From positions 1 through 7,410 of the forward strand of contig DXGD01000115.1 in NCBI GenBank assembly GCA_019114115.1: DNA of 7,410 nt, read 5' to 3'. A program made the translations under genes and the position numbers. Origin of the DNA: Candidatus Nesterenkonia stercoripullorum. Lineage in GTDB: Bacteria > Actinomycetota > Actinomycetes > Actinomycetales > Micrococcaceae. Within the stretch, counting starts at the first letter, position 1, and every line of letters begins with the position of its first letter. The notes beneath the pieces are model-generated. The model was not told where the DNA came from. It did no database searches and saw only the letters and a program-made list of their open reading frames with translations. Positions 6,433 to 7,410 of this stretch are shown here, piece after piece.

Positions 6433-6550
6433 AGTCCTCACCGGCCGCCGTACGCTTCTCGTCCTGCATATCTAGGGAGCGCCCGGCACCACAGCGGCCC
6501 CGATCGAACGCTACCCGGGCGTATCCCATTAATGGAAGGCATGTGATTCA
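6433..6550 (+). other. Long untranslated leader of cmk
   Basis: No coding region is seen. The leader holds a 7-bp inverted repeat, CGCCCGG (6480-6486) with CCGGGCG (6515-6521), a 10-bp palindrome CCATTAATGG (6526-6535), and the ribosome site GGAAGG (6534-6539). The palindrome overlaps the start of the ribosome site and could hide it when paired. A minimal start-stop pair, ATGTGA, lies at 6541-6546. No known riboswitch class is recognised. Confidence 0.4.
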
Positions 6551-7357
6551 GTGACCATGGGGCACACTTCGACCCGCACCAACCACTCCGCTGGCGAGTC
6601 AGCGCGTCTTGTCATCGCGGTTGACGGGCCCTCTGGGTCAGGGAAGTCGAGCGTATGCCAGGAGGCCGCGCGCCGGCTCGGCGCGCACTACCTGGACACC
6701 GGTGCCATGTACCGGGCTGCCACGTGGTACTGCCTGGACCGCGAACTTGACCTCGATGATCAGGACGCCGTCGCCGTCGCGCTGGAGGAGCTGCCGCTGA
6801 AGATCTCCACCGACCCCGACCACCAGGTCATCATGGTGGGCGCCACCGACGTGACGGAGGCGATTCGGCAGAGCCGGATCTCGGAGAAGGTGTCTGAGGT
6901 CGCGAACAACCGGAAGGCCCGGCCGTTGCTGATCTCCGCGCAGCGGGACATCATCGACGCCTCCGAGTTCATCGTCGCCGAAGGGCGCGACGTCACCACG
7001 GTCGTTGCGCCCGACGCACAGGTGCGGGTGCTGCTGACGGCCTCCGCCGAGGTGCGGCTGGCCCGGCGCGGGCTCCAGCTGGGCGGTTCGGCGTCGTCGG
7101 AGGCCTTGAACCGGCAGGTCATCGGTCGCGACAAACGGGATTCCGTCACAACCAATTTCACCGAAGCAGCCGACGGCGTCGGTGTGCTCGACTCATCGGA
7201 CCTGAGCTTCGATCAGACCGTGGATTCGCTGATCGAGAGAGTCCGGGACGTCCAAGAGACTGATCCTGCGGGGGTCTCCCGGCCCACGGTGAGCGCGCAG
7301 GCGAAGAGCGGTTCAGAACCAACCTCAGGAGCAGCAGCCCATGGCAAGAACCTCTAA
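6551..7357 (+). CDS. cmk: Cytidylate kinase
   Basis: Phosphorylates CMP and dCMP with ATP, feeding CDP/CTP and dCTP pools in the cytoplasm. The P-loop is GPSGSGKSS (26-34). The nucleotide-monophosphate-binding motif is YLDTGAMYRA (47-56), and VAEGRDVTTVVAPDA (142-156) is the conserved family segment, where many homologues have GRDIGT. SAEVRLARR (165-173) and GRDKRDS (192-198) provide the lid and phosphate-binding arginines. The 268 residues exceed the usual 220-230: about 18 residues precede the core, and a hydrophilic tail of about 33 (after residue 235) is not part of the fold. The GTG at 6551 was chosen because GGAAGG lies 11 bases upstream; the ATG at 6557 is also possible and would remove two residues. 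The 3' end overlaps der by 17 bases, as expected for the conserved cmk-der pair. Confidence 0.95.
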   Translation: MTMGHTSTRTNHSAGESARLVIAVDGPSGSGKSSVCQEAARRLGAHYLDTGAMYRAATWYCLDRELDLDDQDAVAVALEELPLKISTDPDHQVIMVGATDVTEAIRQSRISEKVSEVANNRKARPLLISAQRDIIDASEFIVAEGRDVTTVVAPDAQVRVLLTASAEVRLARRGLQLGGSASSEALNRQVIGRDKRDSVTTNFTEAADGVGVLDSSDLSFDQTVDSLIERVRDVQETDPAGVSRPTVSAQAKSGSEPTSGAAAHGKNL

Positions 7358-7410
7358 CCCCTCAGAGCCCGAGGAGCAGGAGTACCGGCCGGCTGTCGAG
7401 GACGACGGCC
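7341..7410 (+). CDS. der: Probable GTPase Der (EngA), N-terminal fragment cut by window end
   Basis: Only 23 codons are present, beginning MARTSNPSEPEEQEYRPAVE. This is an acidic, low-complexity extension of the kind that precedes the first G domain of Der in many actinobacteria. No G motif lies within the window. The ATG overlaps the end of cmk by 17 bases and has AGGAG at 7326-7330, ten bases upstream. Der is a double-GTPase needed for 50S ribosome assembly. The call rests on the start signals and on the conserved cmk-der order rather than on domain evidence. Confidence 0.75.
   Translation, partial: MARTSNPSEPEEQEYRPAVEDDG

Overview
The window reads as chromosomal DNA from a high-GC actinobacterium. 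The gene order parA-scpA-scpB-rluB-(tyrA)-cmk-der is the conserved actinobacterial block; Mycobacterium tuberculosis has the same series without tyrA (Rv1708-Rv1713). High GC, TANNNT-type -10 boxes and a GTG start fit this. tyrA between rluB and cmk, together with the protein sequences, suggests Micrococcales, possibly a Micrococcaceae-like lineage. The genus cannot be fixed from the sequence alone.

Left part, minus strand (1-1531): a two-gene unit read leftward. It encodes an FCD-type GntR regulator followed, with a one-base stop/start overlap, by prpD (2-methylcitrate dehydratase), which runs off the left edge after 294 codons. This is the front of a methylcitrate-cycle (propionate catabolism) operon. 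Two GTATAC-centred palindromes flank the likely promoter of the regulator and are good candidates for its own operator.

Centre, plus strand (1787-6355): a tightly packed series. It holds parA (orphan ParA-type ATPase with no ParB), scpA and scpB (kleisin and winged-helix subunits of SMC condensin), rluB (large-subunit rRNA pseudouridine synthase) and tyrA (prephenate dehydrogenase with a C-terminal ACT domain). Gaps or overlaps are +2, -4, +12 and -4 bases. At the scpB/rluB junction an 11-bp tandem duplication carries two TAGAAT -10-like boxes immediately before two in-frame ATG codons. This suggests that rluB is also transcribed from its own leaderless promoter.

Right part (6356-7410): a 195-bp gap holds a perfect 9-bp GC-rich hairpin without a T-tract, a promoter-like sequence and a leader of about 120 bases. 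It is followed by cmk (cytidylate kinase) and the first 23 codons of a gene that is most likely der (ribosome-assembly GTPase), overlapping cmk by 17 bases.

I see no mobile element, CRISPR array, RNA gene, or defence or biosynthetic cluster. The coding content is housekeeping and central metabolism. The observations worth a second look are regulatory (the GntR operators, the duplicated leaderless promoter, the cmk leader) or protein-level variations (a changed metal-ligand position in the GntR sensor domain and a low-complexity insert in ScpA).
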